From Theocolax elegans (Eukaryota; Arthropoda; Insecta; Hymenoptera; Cerocephalidae): a stretch of 64,000 nucleotides of DNA. The stretch covers positions 42,186,253 through 42,250,252 of the forward strand of contig CM047431.1 in the NCBI GenBank assembly GCA_026168455.1, given 5' to 3'. Below the pieces are notes generated by a model, which was not told the DNA's origin, made no database searches, and was given only the letters and a program-made list of their open reading frames with translations. The stretch's first letter is position 1. Each line of letters begins with the position of its first letter. A program made the translations under genes and the position numbers. Below are positions 13,959 through 24,841 of this stretch, piece by piece.

Positions 13959-14117
13959 ACCAATGAGGTTGAACGAAAGTCGGATTACAACCAATGAGGT
14001 TCTCGCTATTTCAAAACATTCCAAGCGATTTAATGTCCATTGGGTGTACAATTATACAGTTAAGTCTCGACCATTGAAATTCCAGGCAGTGAAATGTTAG
14101 GAATCCGGGTATATAAA
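13959..14117 (+). promoter_or_regulatory. Possible RNA polymerase II promoter (two CCAAT repeats plus TATA)
   Basis: ACCAATGAGGTT occurs twice 31 bp apart (13,959-13,970 and 13,990-14,001). CCATTGG-like sequence follows near 14,038, and a good TATATAAA box lies at 14,110-14,117. The order CCAAT-CCAAT-TATA in one direction looks like a compact promoter. No open reading frame or splice structure could be supported downstream, so a non-coding transcript, a distant first exon or chance are all possible. Confidence 0.25.
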
Positions 14118-15549
14118 CTGTAACAATTTGACTATTCTACGATCCCGTCGGAAATTTAGAAATTGACGTTGTCCGTTAAAAACCCATAACGTCGCTCTGT
14201 CATATTTCACCATTAATAGATCGTTTTACTTTCAAATTTACCTCGACGATTATTAATGAAAAATAAGTTAGACGTATCATTCCGATGTGATATAGAAATA
14301 CACATGTATGTGTACATAGGTAAATATACGTTTTTTTAGAAAAAAAATCAATTTTTCCTATACGCAACGTACGTAAAAAAAGTAACAATATCTTCTCTGT
14401 AACTATCGTGTTCGTTATATTTCAGGTTGCTAGGTCGATTCGGTATCTAAATGAAAAGTTGCTGAATGTTTTGGAAAAGTATTGTAGCGCCAACTTATGG
14501 TCAAAACTCTAACACAAAATACGTGATCTCGAAGTGTCACCGTCTGGGAAAAATTACTATCTAGTATGCGGTCAAAATTGTCAATCTGATTTCCAAGTTC
14601 CTTTATATAAAATTCTGAACACAAAAGTTATATTATTACCCAACATTTGAGTAATTTTTATTCAACTTTTCTCTCCGTGTACTTTTTCGTATCGTTATAA
14701 AATCAATTTAATCGAAATTTTTATTTAATCCAAATTATTAAGTTTAAGCGGAAGCAAGTTTCATATTATAATTTTTCACTTTCGAGTTTTGAATAAATAA
14801 TCGGGCTGCCGAAAAAGGAAAGAAAAAAAAGAATCTCACTGAGAGAAATCGAGTTTCTACAAAAGTTTTTAATCATGAAAAGCCTCGACTCGTCGAGGTG
14901 TAAACAAAAATCTAACCCTTCACATTAATTCACCAAGTGTAAAACTGTTCCAGTCGAAATATATATATATATAGTTGAAAAGTTTCCCGAAAATTACCGT
15001 GAAAAATCGTTGAGATGCGCGTGATCCAGAAAATTGGTAACCACCAACCGTGAAGAAAGAAGAGAGGTTATCGAATGCGGTCAAGAAATATTTCCTCCCT
15101 TCTGCGTTTTTCCTTCCAATTAAGTTTTAGGAAAACTGGTGCGGTTACGAGACCTATGTGTACTCTGTGTGTTTCGTGTACATACCCCCGTCAGTGTTTT
15201 CCCGAGTGATGTATCCGGTTTGTAAGGTACTACCCACTTGGTTCATCAATTTCGTATTTTCCAGTATCGTCGCAGTTAATTTATATAGCTTTTCCATTCG
15301 AAAACTCTGATAACTCGATTGATTTTATTATTTCTCAATGTGATTTTACAAGGTTTTTCATTTAATTGCAACGCTAACACCAAGAGAATTTTATTTATTG
15401 TGATCTATGTCATAACCTGATGCAGATAATAAATATTATTTTTAGGCACGACCGCTACACGGGAGAGCCTTATATTTTCATCATCGCAAAATGTGTGATG
15501 CATCAAAATATACTAGATAATAGTTTGTAAGAAAAATTTATGTGTATTA
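14118..15549. other. Non-coding stretch, nothing recognised
   Basis: AT-rich DNA with a short TA run near 14,961-14,972. No gene, RNA or repeat structure could be supported. Confidence 0.5.
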
Positions 15550-15980
15550 GAATTCATTTAAGGCCCTCCCTAAAATGTATGTATGGATGTATGTATGTAT
15601 GTAATCATGTATCAAAGATAACTCAGTCAATTTTTTACCGATTTAGCTGAGATTCACAGGGTACTTAACTTCGTCATAATGTAATTAGATAATGGTCCTA
15701 TTTTCAGATATATAGCACTGAAACACTTTAAGTTATGGCATTATTTTTAATTCCTCAGAAACGGTTTTGTAGCATTATCTTGAAATGTATTAATCCTACA
15801 TAAAAACTTTATACGGACGAAATGTTCGTCTCAAAATAACAAAACTTTTTCCTATTGTACACTTAACGCTCAAAACAATATTTTCGAAGATAAACATAGA
15901 AAATCGGTTAAAGTAATCAAAAAAATATGAAAAAACGTTAAAAAGTTGACTTCTATTGTATAATTATTGTTGATGTAATA

Positions 15981-16168
15981 TCATTTTCTTTTATCAGTAT
16001 TTGTTGTATGTAAGTCTTTAATATCTTTCTCCGGTTCATCATTTTTGTCATCTGAGAAATTGCTACCATCTTGTAAATCTGGTCCAACTATTTCAGAAAT
16101 ATAGTCAAGTGACGCCTTAACCGCCAATTTTTCAGTCTTTCTTGAAGTGTCAAATTTTGTACACCATT
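15981..16168 (-). pseudogene. C-terminal exon of a TIMMDC1-like gene fragment
   Basis: On the minus strand a TTTTAG splice acceptor at 16,169-16,174 is followed by 62 codons ending at a TGA (15,981-15,983). The peptide is acidic and hydrophilic (contains TEKLAVKASLDYISEIVGPD). Joined by the GT/AG rule to the exon at 18,033-18,308 it continues in frame across the junction as HE|EW, which fits the 'HELKLEEW'-like segment that follows the Tim17 domain in TIMMDC1 proteins. That junction in phase is the main evidence. The upstream exon has a frameshift, so the whole is treated as a pseudogene or captured fragment. Confidence 0.45.
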
Positions 16169-16251
16169 CTAAAATTAATTATATTTATGTAAAAAATGAA
16201 AATAAAATATTGAAATTATTATTATTGTTACTAAAAATGATTCCTATCTAA

Positions 16252-16342
16252 TATTTTTGTTTTGAAGGCGTATTTTTTTGAAATTCAGGTACCCAACTGG
16301 TATGACTTCATCATTTAAATGCACTACACTTTCATACTCATC
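16252..16342 (-). pseudogene. Exon-like fragment, protein not recognised
   Basis: A 30-codon open stretch on the minus strand with protein-like composition (YESVVHLNDEVIPVGYLNF) lies between intron-like AT-rich sequence. The 5' boundary sits after a weak AAAG acceptor, and a TAG ends the frame near 16,250. It lies between the two TIMMDC1-like exons but does not fit between them in phase, so it probably comes from a different source gene. The family is unknown. Confidence 0.3.
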
Positions 16343-16422
16343 TTTAAAATAAATTAATTATTTTACAATTATTTTACAAAAAGTAAAAAATTATTTTCTT
16401 TTATGCTATAATAAAAACTTAC

Positions 16423-16516
16423 ATTACAATACTTTTGATGTACAAAGGACAATTTAAACAAATGTTTCATACTCTCCTTCTCCTTCTCCAAAAATGTTTA
16501 AGCCATACTTTTCTTT
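16423..16516 (-). pseudogene. Exon-like fragment with a frame break, protein not recognised
   Basis: On the minus strand it is bounded by a strong acceptor (TTTTTTTAG) and a strong donor (AAT|GTAAGT). The first frame reads EKYGLNIFGEGEGEYETFV and then hits TAA. A second frame reads FKLSFVHQKYCN up to the donor. Good splice sites around a broken frame suggest a decayed exon, probably related to the fragment at 16,252-16,342. The source gene was not identified. Confidence 0.3.
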
Positions 16517-16935
16517 CTAAAAAAATAATATATGTATGTATAAGAAGATAACACATTAAATATCAGTTAATGGATTGAAAATCTTAATGATGTTCGAAAA
16601 ACACTTTGATTAATATTGCATAGTTACATAATTTAACAATTGTTATATATGTTAAATAAAAATTATACTGTGCTTAAATTATAAATTTTATAAGCTCATT
16701 TCAAAATTAATATCTATGTAATTTATATATTTACCCTGAATATGTTCTCGGTCTTAATAATTATAAGTGCCGTTCTTTTAAATTATTGTATTTATTATTA
16801 CATAATAAGAACTTTAATAGTAAAATAATAAATACATCATTAAATGCAAACTTAATGTAATTTAAAATAAATTAAAAAATGTAATAATAAAATGTCACAA
16901 ACCGTTAATGTATACCAAATTAACCTTGAGAAAGA

Positions 16936-17063
16936 TTAAACATCGCCAAAACTATCCCAATACAAAACAAGAGGCTCGTGGTTATTGTTGAATTGAACCA
17001 TTATTGTTCCACTCACTACCATTGTTACTCTTGTATTAAAATTGACTAGTAGGTGAATTACTC
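16936..17063 (-). pseudogene. Exon-like fragment, protein not recognised
   Basis: After a TTTATAG acceptor, 42 codons run to a TAA at 16,936-16,938, including VTMVVSGTIMVQFNNN and EPLVLYWDSFGDV. The mixed hydrophobic/polar pattern and balanced residue use contrast with the Phe/Ile/Lys-rich nonsense of neighbouring frames. It looks like a terminal exon of some gene; no family was recognised. It may be part of the same captured set as its neighbours. Confidence 0.3.
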
Positions 17064-18032
17064 CTATAAAAATAAATAAAATATAAATTTTATACAATAA
17101 GTAAACTAGATAATAAATAAAAATTAGTTACCATCCAAAAATAGTTATTATTCTATTATTTTCAAAAACTGCCAACATTGGACAAATACTGGACAAGAGC
17201 TTCTGTTATTTTGTAATGCTCACTTAACTTTATATTAGAATAACTAATATCATACAGTAAAACTTCATGAAAATCATATAAAAACTATGTGTATACGTAA
17301 TATATATATACACATAATGTATATACGTAATTTTATATACACAATAAAATAAATAAACTAACTATCCGTTATATTTATTGTCAGTTTAAATAGTGCCATC
17401 AGCGCCATTATATACACATAAGAATAATGTATATCGCATTTTATGTAACCCGCGTCCCGTATCCCAATTTGAATTTCAAATTTTTTTTAATTTTTTTACA
17501 AAAATATTTATTTTTATAAATATTCTCCTTTTTTATTTATTTTTTAATACAAAAAATCGAATAAAAAAAAGAATTATAATAAAAAAATTTTATTTATTAA
17601 AAAAAAACTAATATTTTTATAACAAAATTTGATATAAAAAATATAAAACAGTAAAAAATATTTACCACACACAAAAATAAAATTTTTAAAATAATTTAAA
17701 CCCTGTAAAGCATGTTTTCAATATGTCCAAATGATTCTAAAATTTTAAATTAAAATTTAATTAAAATTTTTAAATAAAATTAAACAAAAAACTTTGTTCT
17801 TAAACTTGAAAAATTTGGACTTTAACGTTAAATAAACATAACGAATTTATTGTGTCCGCGAATTCTAAGAATATATTGATTTTATATTACTTAAATATAT
17901 TTGTCTTTTCAAATATTATAATTACTTTTTTCTTAATTTTTCTTAATTTATATAATTAATAAAAAAAAGAAATTATTAACGTTTACATGTTATTAATAAC
18001 ATTGTAATTTAAAATAAAAGTTAATAATTCAC

Positions 18033-18308
18033 TCTTCATGTACATATTTCAATTTATGACTTTGTTCACTGAGTTTTTCACTTGACAAATTCATCAATTT
18101 GAACATAAAGTACATACATATAGGTACCATACACTACTCTAAATATACTACCAAAGAAGGCACCCGATAACACATCTTTGGGATCTAAATTAAATTTATA
18201 TAATGCTCCAGCAACCATTCCTCCAGCTGCATAATAAAAAAACAAAGCTTCATACAAATCAATTTCTTCAAAAGTTAACAAATTTAAACAATATACATGA
18301 ATGCTGCT
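18033..18308 (-). pseudogene. TIMMDC1: TIMMDC1-like Tim17-domain exon, frameshifted
   Basis: TIMMDC1 is a mitochondrial inner-membrane Tim17-family protein that helps assemble respiratory complex I. The exon is bounded by a TATAG acceptor (above 18,308) and a GA|GTGAAT donor (below 18,033). Its first part reads YYAAGGMVAGALYKFNLDP then VLSGAFFGSIF, matching the glycine-rich 'AGAVTGSLFRIN..LRGLVAGGIIGALLG' helix pair of the family, preceded by SSIHVY as in 'TSLNVYR'. Around 18,125-18,140 the homology jumps to the next frame (F-M-F-K-L-M-N-L-S-S-E-K-L-S-E), as if one extra base were present; neither frame reads through alone. The second frame continues in phase to the exon at 15,981-16,168. Most likely a decayed or captured gene fragment; an assembly error at one base is the alternative. 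Confidence 0.5.
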
Positions 18309-18388
18309 CTATATCGAATAAATAAATTAATTATATTGTTTCATATAGACTAATTTAAATTGCACAATATTTTATCACATTTACTTAC

Positions 18389-18437
18389 CTTTACTGTCCA
18401 AAATATACGTCCCATTAATATTGTTTTACCAAATATT
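18389..18437 (-). pseudogene. Small exon preceding the TIMMDC1-like Tim17 exon
   Basis: A 49-nt minus-strand segment lies between a CTACAG acceptor and a textbook AAAG|GTAAGT donor. In the phase required to join the 18,033-18,308 exon it reads IFGKTILMGRIFWTVK, which lines up with the hydrophobic helix before the 'TSLNVYR' segment of TIMMDC1. Exons for the N-terminal half of the protein were not found upstream; a candidate at about 18,530-18,690 does not fit in phase. Confidence 0.4.
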
Positions 18438-18800
18438 CTGTAGATGGAACATTAATGTAAAAAAAATAAACTATACGGTTTTATATAAACATATGTAAAT
18501 TATGTACATATGTATTTTTTTAACGTTACCTCTTCTTTCAAAAATGTGTTTCCTATTACTTCTTTCTTGCCAAATATTTTTTTTTTTTAAATTTTCGAGA
18601 TATTTGAGGAACAACACTTTTCTCTTCAATACATTGATATTCAGAATATTAGAATAATATCTAAAATTTAACATCTATAAATAACAATATAAATTACAAT
18701 TCTAATTATTATTATTATTATTATTTTATATAATAATAAAAACCACTAACGGTGCGACGGCGAAGCGAGAGCTATATTCGGTCGTGTCTTATAAATTTTT

Positions 18801-18823
18801 GTTCTCAGGCGCAGCCTGAGAAC
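18801..18823. other. Perfect hairpin near the Helitron 3' end
   Basis: GTTCTCAGGC-GCA-GCCTGAGAAC is a 10-bp perfect stem with a 3-nt loop, 65 bp before the CTAG terminus. Confidence 0.7.
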
Positions 18824-18891
18824 AGAAACTTGTGCGCGATGCGCGCGGGGGGTTAGCGCGCGGCAGCGTGCAGGGGGGCTCGGCCCCCTAG

Positions 18892-21481
18892 TTATGAAGA
18901 AAATTGATCAAAAACAAATTAAGCGCATAAATTGAAATTGAAAAATTTCCGACGTGTTTAGTAAATAATATGTCAACTATCAACTATAGCCGATGAAGAG
19001 TACAACGAGCTTTCTCTTATTTGAAATTAGTTTTTAGTTTAAAAATAGCAAATCGGAAAATTTCACTATTACAAAGCTTTCTCTGTCGAAATGTTAACTC
19101 GTAACATTTAATATTATTAAATAAATTGAATTATTTTTATACAAAATTCCCTGCAAACAAATACAATATTTATATAGAAATATAACATAAAACGAACACA
19201 ATAACTTATAATAGATAAAAATGAATTTGTCGATCACTACGAGCCAAATCATTTCCAAAAACTGGCAAACTTCGATTCTCAGTCTTGCAAAGTCATCCTA
19301 TTATAAATAACTCAAGCTTGTCTTCGGAGAATATTATTAACCTCTAAGTTTAAGGAAGGTTGTAATTAGGAAATGTAAAAATATAAAATAAACGGAACAA
19401 AAACGTTATTACTATCTAAAGTTTGAAAACTAAGGAAAAATATTCTGAAATTGTGTGTTTTGCTCTAGTAGTGTCTGGTGGGCTCGTCAGTAAGATGTAG
19501 ATAGACCTTCTTCGACATACTGTGATTTTATTTGATACCTTATGTATAACGTAAAAGCAACGAATTTGCTAGAGGAAAATAAATGTATCTCCATCTCCAT
19601 CTAGCGTTTGAATTTAGAATTATTGAATAATAGCATACATGTGATCTAATGCCAAATTAAATTATATCGAAGTTCTGCCAGTTTTAGTAATGATTTCACT
19701 CGTAGAAATCAATAAATTCCTTTTTATCTATACTATTATTATTACATATAACATTAAATTTTACATTGTCTTAAATCCGATGATAAGGTGAATATTGAAA
19801 TACAATTACTTATTACAAGTGTATTACAGTTGGAAATATGTTTACATAAAATATACAATATATTTGTAGGTTCATTTGTAAATCAATGCGTTGAAAAATA
19901 CTATCAATATTTATAATGTTACACATCAGATATAATGTGTATAAGTAAACGAAATTCATTATCACGAACTATATTATTCATTTTTAATTAAATTTAGACA
20001 AGTTTTATCAGAATTTTACACAGCATATCGAAATATAAAACTTATTAAATAAGTAATGTATTTGTTATATATGCTGTACTTTTATAAATATTATATAAAT
20101 TTATACATATATAATTGCTCTTTTCAAATTACGAGTTGTAATAGGAAAGTTACTGTTACGGATTCGAATAGGATTATAATTATCAACATAATATGAATGC
20201 ATCTATTATCATTGTATAAAATAAAAAAACAAATAAATATTTGTCGACTCTTTATGCATAAAATATAGTTCTCGTAACTACTAAAAGTAAAATGGATAAC
20301 ATATACATATACATGTACAGAAACATGTAAATGTGTTTTAATTTCTTTACGTCGCGTGATTTACCGTTTTGTGTGCGGTAATAATTACGGATAAATAAAT
20401 ATAATAGAATAAAAGTAACATTGTTAGTTGTGTTGACAGTATCTCGCTCTCGGTAAGATTCGACTCAATCATGCTCATTTAATCGGTTTAAAATATTTTA
20501 ACTTACAAATGTCCGAAATAATTAATCTAGTAAATAAAGATAAACATACTTCGATTATTTTAAAATGACAAATTATGTTCATTAATCTATAGTTATGGAA
20601 GAAACGATAAACAATTTTGTTATTATTTAAAAATTAAAAGAATTCGAAGCGCGGGAAATTTGAATTGTTGATTTTATCGAATGTAAAAATAGAAAAACCA
20701 TAATTTTTTAGACAAATATGGAAATAACGATAGGTATGGATATGGACGAATGTGGAGTTAGAGGTGTATCTCTAAAATTGCGTATCGTATACGTTATATA
20801 TCAACGGTACGAATTTCAAACTCATCACTTCCGGTTTATCATTCGGCTCAAGATAGCGATCGGGGTGATTCATTTTCCGATACCGAGACCGATGATTCAT
20901 AGTAATCGAGCGATAATTCAGGTTTATCTAATGCCCTTTCCACACCTAAGCATCAACCACTACGGGTAACCTATTGAAATAGAGCTTTAATGTTTTACTA
21001 AGTTTAATTCACTGTTATTGCTTGTTCAATTCCTGTATAGAAATAGCGAAGAATCGGCAATTTCATTTTCTACGTATACGTGTATATATGCATTATACGT
21101 GCATACGAATATATAAATGCATAAAGTTGAAAATTTTAGACACAAAATTTGCGCAAAAGCTACGTTAAAATTAGGTCACTTACTGCCGAGCACTCTACAT
21201 ACCGTATACCTGTACATTTAGTTTAGATTTATATATACATATATGGCTTTATATTTTATACGAGAAATTACATATATATATACATTGTGACATTCGTTTA
21301 TTAGATTTTTAAGTGACTATGGATTTTTTTCTTTTAAAGAGTAGGTTAATCAAATTTTGAAATAGAACAAGTGTATTTCGACGAATAGGAAGGAAGCTTA
21401 AGTAATGCAAAAATTAAATTGCATTTTATAGAATAACGGGATCTTGAAACCAATTTTTACGTTCTTTACAAATATGGATAC
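18892..21481. other. Non-coding stretch, nothing firmly recognised
   Basis: AT-rich DNA. At 20,800-20,910 a short frame ends in an acidic Ser/Asp/Glu/Thr stretch (DSFSDTETDDS then stop), which could be a decayed exon or transposase end but is too short to assign. The last part (before 21,482) may contain the outer portion of the palindromic element that the LTR retrotransposon interrupted. Confidence 0.4.
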
Positions 21482-21485
21482 ACTT
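21482..21485. other. Left target-site duplication (ACTT)
   Basis: ACTT immediately precedes the TG start of the 5' LTR and recurs at 37,202-37,205 after the CA end of the 3' LTR. Confidence 0.85.
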
Positions 21486-23514
21486 TGTGAGGTAAACCTC
21501 ACACCATTATTATATTATAATTTATATAAGGAGGGAAGCCTTGTCGAGGGGACGTACCTGAAATAAGACAAAGAATTATTAGTGTACATAGATAAATATA
21601 AGGTTAGCGTAAAGGAGATAGATATAAATGAAATAACATTCTTGTACAATATCATACCTTTTGAGACGACGAGTCCTGGGTGATCCAACGCTGCTATCCA
21701 TGTGAGTCCTGTCCTTGGAGGCGATGAGTCCTGGGTACTGTCCATCGTAAGTCCATTTCCCCTTGAGGCGATGAGTCCTGGGTGAACCTTCGGATCCTGG
21801 GTCCGCTCCTTGGTAGTGTTGGGTACCTGAAAGGTTAATAATAAATAAATCTAGAATATATATATAGAAGGTTAGGGTAGTAGGATTGATAGAGGGATAA
21901 AGTGTAGTTATAATGAGAAAGTTATGTAGGTGTGTAGGATAGTATGTATAGGATATAGGGATAGAGGTTAGGAAGGAAGTAAACACCGGCTACGAATCCT
22001 GGCCCGAGCCATTCTCGTCACCGATATTTTAGTAGGTAAAGGGAAGAGATTAATAGGGTTTTTATTGATCTGTTGAGGAAATCGGAGGATTGGAGAAGAG
22101 AAGGAGTTTAATAATAAAGAAGGAACAATACAACCATACCGCCACCGACGTCTAACCATGCTCCCACGTGGATCCAGTACCATCTCCCGACGACCTGGTG
22201 ATGGAGAACGAAGACAGCCACGAAGATGACGACCCAGGAACTGGTGCACTTTCCACAAACACAAAATAAAAACCCGTTCGCCGTCGTGTAAACAAACGAC
22301 GCCCGACTCGCGTGCAACGACTCGGCCGGCTGCTCGTGTACTAGGGTCAGCGCGGCAGAGAGGGGGGGGGGGCGGCGCTCGCCGCTCTCGCACATGCACG
22401 CCGCGGCACATGGCGGCACACCGAGGAGGGGAACGACGGAATGAGCGGGAAGTAGCCATCTACAGCGTGTGTGTACGAGAGAGAAAGAAGACACACCTGT
22501 TGCATTGGTGGAGGCGCAAGTCAGTTCCTCAAACGGAATACGGGTTATTTCGTTATTCCGTCACTGGGGAAAAGAAGATTGTTACGGGAATAGATGGCGT
22601 GGACGGCGGTAATAGTCAACCATCTAATTAATCTGGGAGATATTATTGGTTGAAAATAAAGGAAGAAGAAGACAATCAGCGCCGCGCGTTAACGAACTAC
22701 GAGGACGAGCGGGATGCTACGAGTCCCGATCGTCATTCGTAGCCGGATAGTCTCATCGAGCGCACCTAGTTATTTTGATTGAGGAGTTCCATAGGAGTAA
22801 TTTTTTATAAAGTAATAATTGTTCGAGTAGTTGGGTTAGTTCTGAAGAAGATTGTTTCTCATTGCGGTAAGTGGGCTGCACGGCCACCGATTAATTTAAT
22901 AAATCGAGTATCGCCGGGGATTTCTTGCGCGTCGCGTATAGACCTCCTGCGGGCCGCGCCGCCATTTTAGCACCTGCCGCGAATTCGAGTTGTCCGTATT
23001 AAGGGTTGGGAGACGGTTTATTAATTATTACCGGAGCTTATAAGACGCGAATATAGAGTTAATTAATTAACACTACGTAATTATCGGTGATCGGAAGATC
23101 GGGCTAGTTCGCGGGAACTTAACTTGTTGAATTTACTTCGTGTCCAAAATATTGTAACGGTGATCACCCGTAGTGATCGAAATTTGGAGTGAATAAATAG
23201 ATTGAAATAATTAGTGATTTGACCTAATTAAAATTATTGAGTTCTTAATTTATCGACCTGTACCTCGACAATTACCGCCACGCGTTTCTGAAGGAGATAG
23301 GATTCGTCGTTGGTTTCGCCACCTCCGTATTGGCGTTGGAGCCACGTCCTGAGGAGTCGTACCGGGAAATTAATTGTATTGGTAAGACCTGGCGCCCAGT
23401 GTAATAATAAATACGGTCTTACCGGATTTAAAGGTAACATATATATATATATATTAAATAAAGTGAAACCGAGTAACGTGGTTTACGGGCCACGAAAGTG
23501 AGGACCACGTCACA
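21486..23514 (+). repeat. 5' LTR of the gypsy-class element
   Basis: 2029 bp from TG to CA. It opens with TGTGAGGT-AA-ACCTCACA, an inverted repeat at the extreme end. At 21,664-21,790 a unit with GAGGCGATGAGTCCTGGGT is repeated three times at about 50-bp spacing. A GC-rich block with an 11-G run is at 22,361-22,371. Near the 3' end lies a TATATA run with AATAAAG (about 23,435-23,462), a plausible polyadenylation region. Reading frames inside the LTR overlap on both strands and are not supported as genes. Confidence 0.95.
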
Positions 23515-23517
23515 AAA

Positions 23518-23531
23518 TGGCGCCCAACGTG
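23518..23531 (+). other. Primer-binding site, tRNA-Lys(CUU)-type
   Basis: TGGCGCCCAACGTG starts 3 nt after the LTR. It is complementary to the 3' end of insect tRNA-Lys(CUU) (CACGUUGGGCGCCA) over 14 nt; complementarity then stops. This primes minus-strand DNA synthesis. Confidence 0.8.
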
Positions 23532-23840
23532 TTCGGGTAATTACCGCGACGCAATTTCGTTTTCCTTCATATATTCTCGTTACGTTACGTTTACAAGAAA
23601 TCCCCCGTGTGGTGAGTGAATGTATATTAATAATTTTATATTTTATTTGTGAATCTGCCCATAATTATTTTTCTGAAGTTGTTAGTGATTTGAAATTAAT
23701 TTTTTTTTCTATTTTATATATATTACGTTTACCTCCAATATCTGTCCAATACTTGTCCAATATTGATATATTACATAATATTTCATATACATAAATATAA
23801 TATTGTATTATTTCTTGTACTGCATAAACATATATTTATT

Positions 23841-24095
23841 GGAAGTAAACCTTATTTTCAGCTAGAGGAAAATTTTATTTTCAGCATTACTGGTAGTAAA
23901 CCTTATTTTCAGCTGGTGGAAAAATTTATTTTTAACATTATTGCTAGTAAACCTTATTTTCAGCTGGTGGAAAAATTTATTTTCAACATTATTGCTAGTA
24001 AACCTTATTTTCAGCTGGTGGAATACTTTGTTTTCAGTGTTGCTGGTAATAATTCTTATTTTCAACTTGTAGAAAATTTTACTTTCTTTAGATTT
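23841..24095 (+). repeat. Leader tandem repeat, five 51-bp units
   Basis: Five head-to-tail 51-bp units lie between the PBS and gag, each containing AGTAAACCTTATTTTCAG or a variant. Being a multiple of three, the array stays open in one frame (motif SKPYFQLVEKFIFNII repeated), but no protein family matches and the message-leader position suggests a nucleic-acid role. Each unit holds a splice-acceptor-like TTATTTTCAG. Related sequence recurs after ORF3 (34,553-34,610). Tandem leader repeats in gypsy of Drosophila form an insulator; whether this array does is untested. Confidence 0.85.
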
Positions 24096-24841
24096 GGTGG
24101 TAAAATTAGTTTCCCTCCCCAGAAATCAATTATAAGAATTTATCGCTTTATATATAATATTTCATATTTACTAAATAAATAGTGGTCTACGGGTAGAAAA
24201 TTAACTTAAATAAAATAAATTTCGTTTGTACAAATATACAACGCAATAATATTTTCATTCATTTATTAATTTCAAGTTAAATAATAATTTTTTTTTTTCT
24301 TTTTGTCCTGTTGCAGAGTACTGAATTTTTTTTTAAAAACTTTTTTTTTTCCATCAAGAACGTCACAGAAGAAATTGGAAAACTTCCAACTAATTTTTTT
24401 TTTTCTTTTATAATTTTATATTTTTTAATTCTTTTTTTGAAATTGAGGAACCGATTTTATATAACTGTTAACTACTTCCCCTCGATATTATAACGAAAAA
24501 AGAAGCTCCCCGAGACAAAATTAGTAGAAATTCTCCCTTGAAAAAGAAAACTGGTAGAAAAGCTCTCCTTTCTAGAAATACTAGTAGTAAAATTTTATTA
24601 CAGATATTGGTGGTAAACCTTACATTTAAGAAGCTATACTTGTAATTAGTTATATAAATCACATCGTCGTATCACCCAATCACAGTTTTGGAATACTAAT
24701 AACGTGCACCCTCGCTTATTTCGATTTTTCCTTATATACAAAACCAAATAAGAGTTTGAAGAATCCTCTTAATTATACGTACGCCTTATTTGTTGAGTAA
24801 TTAATTAGGACACTTGTAGTAGCAGAGTAAAAATAGCAGAT

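Larger units (their letters stand above)
15550..18891 (+). mobile_element. Probable Helitron-type element (3' end clear, 5' end not located)
   Basis: The right end has the hallmarks of a rolling-circle transposon terminus: a GC-rich tail, a terminal hairpin GGGGGC-TCG-GCCCCC at 18,874-18,888, then CTAG at 18,888-18,891 followed by T, matching the CTRR|T rule. A second perfect hairpin (10-bp stem) is at 18,801-18,823. The 5' boundary is inferred only loosely from a GTAT-repeat plus 'AACTCAGTCAATTTTT'-type block at about 15,570-15,660 that resembles repeat DNA. No Rep/helicase gene is present, so it is non-autonomous. It encloses exon-like fragments on the minus strand, consistent with the known gene-capture habit of Helitrons. 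An alternative is that only the last 150 bp are a short Helitron end and the rest is host DNA. Confidence 0.45.

Noticed and set aside
18471..18674. 67-codon frame as an upstream exon of the TIMMDC1-like fragment
   Set aside because: It has acceptor- and donor-like borders but the phase does not match the next exon and the sequence does not resemble the N-terminal half of the family.
20718..20969. 83-codon frame and the neighbouring acidic DSFSDTETDDS stretch as a gene
   Set aside because: Too short, different frames, no domain; at most a decayed exon.
21968..22494. Frames of 128-163 codons inside the 5' LTR (repeated in the 3' LTR)
   Set aside because: Overlapping frames in regulatory LTR sequence; their length changes between the LTRs because of the poly-G length difference, and no family matches.
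23763..24182. 139-codon frame with a 17-residue repeat in the gypsy-class leader
   Set aside because: The frame stays open because the 51-bp tandem unit is a multiple of three; position and composition fit a non-coding leader better than a gene.
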